From positions 1 through 21,293 of the forward strand of contig JAGONL010000007.1 of the NCBI GenBank assembly GCA_017993025.1: a stretch of 21,293 bases of DNA. Reading direction: 5' to 3'. The translations under genes were made by a program, and so were the position numbers. Under the pieces are notes generated by a model that saw only the letters and a list, made by a program, of their open reading frames with translations, did no database searches and was not told the DNA's origin. This DNA comes from Candidatus Saccharimonadota bacterium (GTDB lineage Bacteria; Patescibacteriota; Saccharimonadia; Saccharimonadales; SZUA-47). This document shows positions 20,065 to 21,293 of this stretch, piece after piece. How positions within the stretch are numbered: position 1 is the stretch's first letter; every line of letters starts with the position of its first letter.

Positions 20065-20251
20065 AACACTAGCGTGTTAGTCAATAACATGATATGGTGA
20101 GAATGGTTTACTAAAAGCAAATCATATTCAAATAGATTTGCCCTAGGACCGAGCAATGACTGACCGCTCCTAAACAAAACCAAACAAACATCCGAATAAA
20201 TTACCAAAGTCTTAAATCTTAAGGGCGCAACCAAAAAGATTGAGACCTAGG
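20065..20251 (+). ncRNA. Candidate structured RNA or 3' UTR between the LPXTG gene and its terminator
   Basis: The 347-nt gap after the LPXTG gene has no coding potential but many hairpins: AACAC/GTGTT (20065-20078), GCAAATC/GATTTGC (20117-20141, perfect) and GTCT-AATCTT/AAGATT-AGAC (20209-20245). Two CCTAGG copies (20142-20147 and 20246-20251) can pair and close a domain. The first CCTAGG copy could instead pair with CTAGGG in the terminator loop (20274-20279), giving alternative folds. No promoter of its own is clear. It does not match 4.5S, tmRNA, 6S or RNase P landmarks that I know. It may be a long 3' UTR or a processed small RNA. Confidence 0.4.
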
Positions 20252-20254
20252 TAT

Positions 20255-20298
20255 AAGCCCCCCTTACTACTTTCTAGGGTAAGGGGGGCTTTGCTTTT
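20255..20298 (+). terminator. Strong intrinsic terminator of the surface-protein operon
   Basis: A perfect 13-bp stem AAGCCCCCCTTAC/GTAAGGGGGGCTT (20255-20267 with 20279-20291) is followed by TTGCTTTTGTATTT; the T-run is interrupted. Another small hairpin, TGTGAA-GG/CC-TTCACA (20323-20345), follows in the rest of the gap. Confidence 0.88.
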
Positions 20299-20369
20299 GT
20301 ATTTCATTTCTAACAGCGAAAGTGTGAAAGGTCTGACCCTTCACAAATAATATGTCAAAGCTTTAATGC

Positions 20370-20398
20370 TTGCTACTTGCTACTTTCTAATTGATACT
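20370..20398 (+). promoter_or_regulatory. Promoter of the exonuclease gene
   Basis: TTGCTA (20370-20375) and GATACT (20393-20398) are 17 nt apart, and the -10 lies 7 nt from the ATG at 20406. The TTG at 20391 that could extend the frame overlaps the -10. Confidence 0.5.
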
Positions 20399-20405
20399 TA
20401 TATTT

Positions 20406-20933
20406 ATGTTTAAGCCGTTTGACAATAAAAATATTATATTTATCGATACAGAATTTACAAACCTAGACCCATATAAGGGTGAAATCTTATCTATAGGAAT
20501 AGTTAAACTAAACGGCGAAGAACTTTATATAGAACTAGTACACAACGGTGAAACGAGTGCCTGGGTAAAACGGAACATACTAAAAATGCTAGATGGCCCA
20601 AAATTTACTCGCGAACAAGCTATTTTGCAGGTACAAGAGTTTTTAGGTGACACACAACCCTTTATGGTGGGATTTGTAGATAATTACGATGTGATATATC
20701 TAACAAAATTGTTTGGTGCCGGCAAACTGCCCTTTAAATGGATGACTGTAGATTTTGCTAGCGTGCTTTTTGCAATGGGCATAAACCCCGTAAAGTTTCA
20801 GCAAGATAATGAATCAGCCAAGACTTTTTATAAAAAACTAGGTATTAATACCAAAAAGTTTAAACACCATCACGCACTTGATGACGCAAGGTTGCTAAGA
20901 GAAGTCTGGCTAAAGATGTCTGATGCTAAGTAG
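20406..20933 (+). CDS. DEDDh-type 3'-5' exonuclease (RNase H-like fold)
   Basis: From the ATG at 20406 the protein has 175 residues. It shows Exo I IFIDTEFT (11-18, with Asp14 and Glu16), a middle acidic segment VGFVDNYDVIYL, and Exo III HHALDDARLLREVW (155-168) with the His and Asp of the DEDDh class. Such enzymes remove nucleotides from 3' ends of DNA or RNA with two metal ions. The small, single-domain form with no polymerase or binding domain resembles RNase T, oligoribonuclease or RNase AS type proteins; which one cannot be said. The shorter start is preferred because the TTG at 20391 lies in the promoter. It is convergent with the mutase gene, 2 nt apart. Confidence 0.85.
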   Translation: MFKPFDNKNIIFIDTEFTNLDPYKGEILSIGIVKLNGEELYIELVHNGETSAWVKRNILKMLDGPKFTREQAILQVQEFLGDTQPFMVGFVDNYDVIYLTKLFGAGKLPFKWMTVDFASVLFAMGINPVKFQQDNESAKTFYKKLGINTKKFKHHHALDDARLLREVWLKMSDAK

Positions 20934-20935
20934 AG

Positions 20936-21293
20936 TTAAGCCTGTTTTATGGGTGATTCAATAGAGTTAACGATTTTAGACTTCATCTTGCCATCGTCAC
21001 TTATGTCGTAAACTACAATCTGCCCAAATAGCATTTCAAGATCGCCAACTTCTTCGTCGGATATAGATTCTAGGTACTTCATTAACGCTCTAATACTGTT
21101 ACCATGAGCAACCATTAGTACGTTTTTGCCGTTTTTTATGAGTGGCAACAAGACGTTTTCATAGAAGGGCACCACACGTTCATAGACAGTTTTTAGCGTT
21201 TCGCCATTTGGTATGGGGGTGTCCCAACCACGCCTAATACTCATCCATGCTTCCTCGCCAACTAAATTCTTCATATCCCACTTATTTTTGCCT
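20936..21293 (-). CDS. gpmA: 2,3-bisphosphoglycerate-dependent phosphoglycerate mutase, 3' part
   Basis: This glycolytic enzyme interconverts 3- and 2-phosphoglycerate. Only the C-terminal part (about 118 residues) is in the window; the open frame continues past the edge, with GKNKWD before the internal Met at 21274, so that Met is not the real start. Motifs are GEE, RRGWDTPIPNGETLKTVYER (the family's R-x-x-x-D-x-P-P/I-P-x-GES/T-L segment) and VLMVAHGNSIRALMKYLE with the second catalytic His. The first catalytic RHG motif lies outside. The fit to GpmA is better than to general histidine phosphatases because of the NGETL and HGNSIRALMKYLE wording. Confidence 0.88.
   Translation of the reverse strand, partial: GKNKWDMKNLVGEEAWMSIRRGWDTPIPNGETLKTVYERVVPFYENVLLPLIKNGKNVLMVAHGNSIRALMKYLESISDEEVGDLEMLFGQIVVYDISDDGKMKSKIVNSIESPIKQA

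Overview
This window looks like part of a chromosome from a Candidate Phyla Radiation bacterium, most likely Candidatus Saccharibacteria (TM7). That is inferred from gene content and style, not from a marker gene. The supporting signs are AT-rich DNA with short intergenic gaps, a Gram-positive-like surface (lipoproteins and an LPATG sortase substrate), a type IV pilin-like protein, single-domain response regulators, and a MurD-MurL peptidoglycan pair. TGA is used as a stop codon (for example the stop at 14581-14583, and the murL stop), so the standard bacterial code applies and not the SR1/Gracilibacteria code.

Layout. 1-2245: tRNA-Lys(CUU) and tRNA-Arg(UCG), both on the minus strand. Each is followed by an intrinsic terminator and then by a copy of its own 3' half whose T-loop is split by an 89-90 nt structured insert. 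Between them lie an SPFH/band-7 membrane protein (+) and a pilin-like protein (-). 2393-3790: an exported LysM-like protein and folD. 3895-6509 (-): murL then murD, a probable L-Glu-adding/epimerising route to D-Glu in peptidoglycan. 6535-9997: two CheY-like regulators, a two-gene operon of unknown membrane proteins, and a SET-domain protein. 10140-13285: a GNAT-like protein and a large membrane histidine kinase, followed by a leftover 3' tail of a second kinase copy. 13513-16604: a vWA - MoxR ATPase - DUF58 operon. 16742-20043: a strongly promoted operon of three exported surface proteins (two lipoproteins and an LPXTG protein), ending in a structured untranslated stretch and a 13-bp terminator. 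20406-21293: a DEDDh-type exonuclease and the 3' part of a phosphoglycerate mutase gene.

How it fits together. Much of the window serves the cell envelope: peptidoglycan precursor synthesis (murD/murL), a pilus or pseudopilus component, a LysM-like protein, the MoxR/vWA chaperone-type module, and surface proteins. The signalling genes (one kinase, two receiver-only proteins) could form phosphorelays, but partners cannot be assigned from sequence alone.

The three most unusual signals are: (1) the tRNA-linked split T-arm copies with covarying hairpins; (2) two apparently homologous 5' leaders, each with a 5' hairpin, a 17-nt linker containing AGAACTTT, and a terminator just before the start codon, one ahead of the membrane operon at 8877 and one ahead of the GNAT-like gene at 10140; (3) a repeated promoter geometry with the -10 hexamer 6-9 nt from the ATG, which predicts leaderless or nearly leaderless mRNAs for many first genes, while several downstream operon genes carry Shine-Dalgarno sequences.
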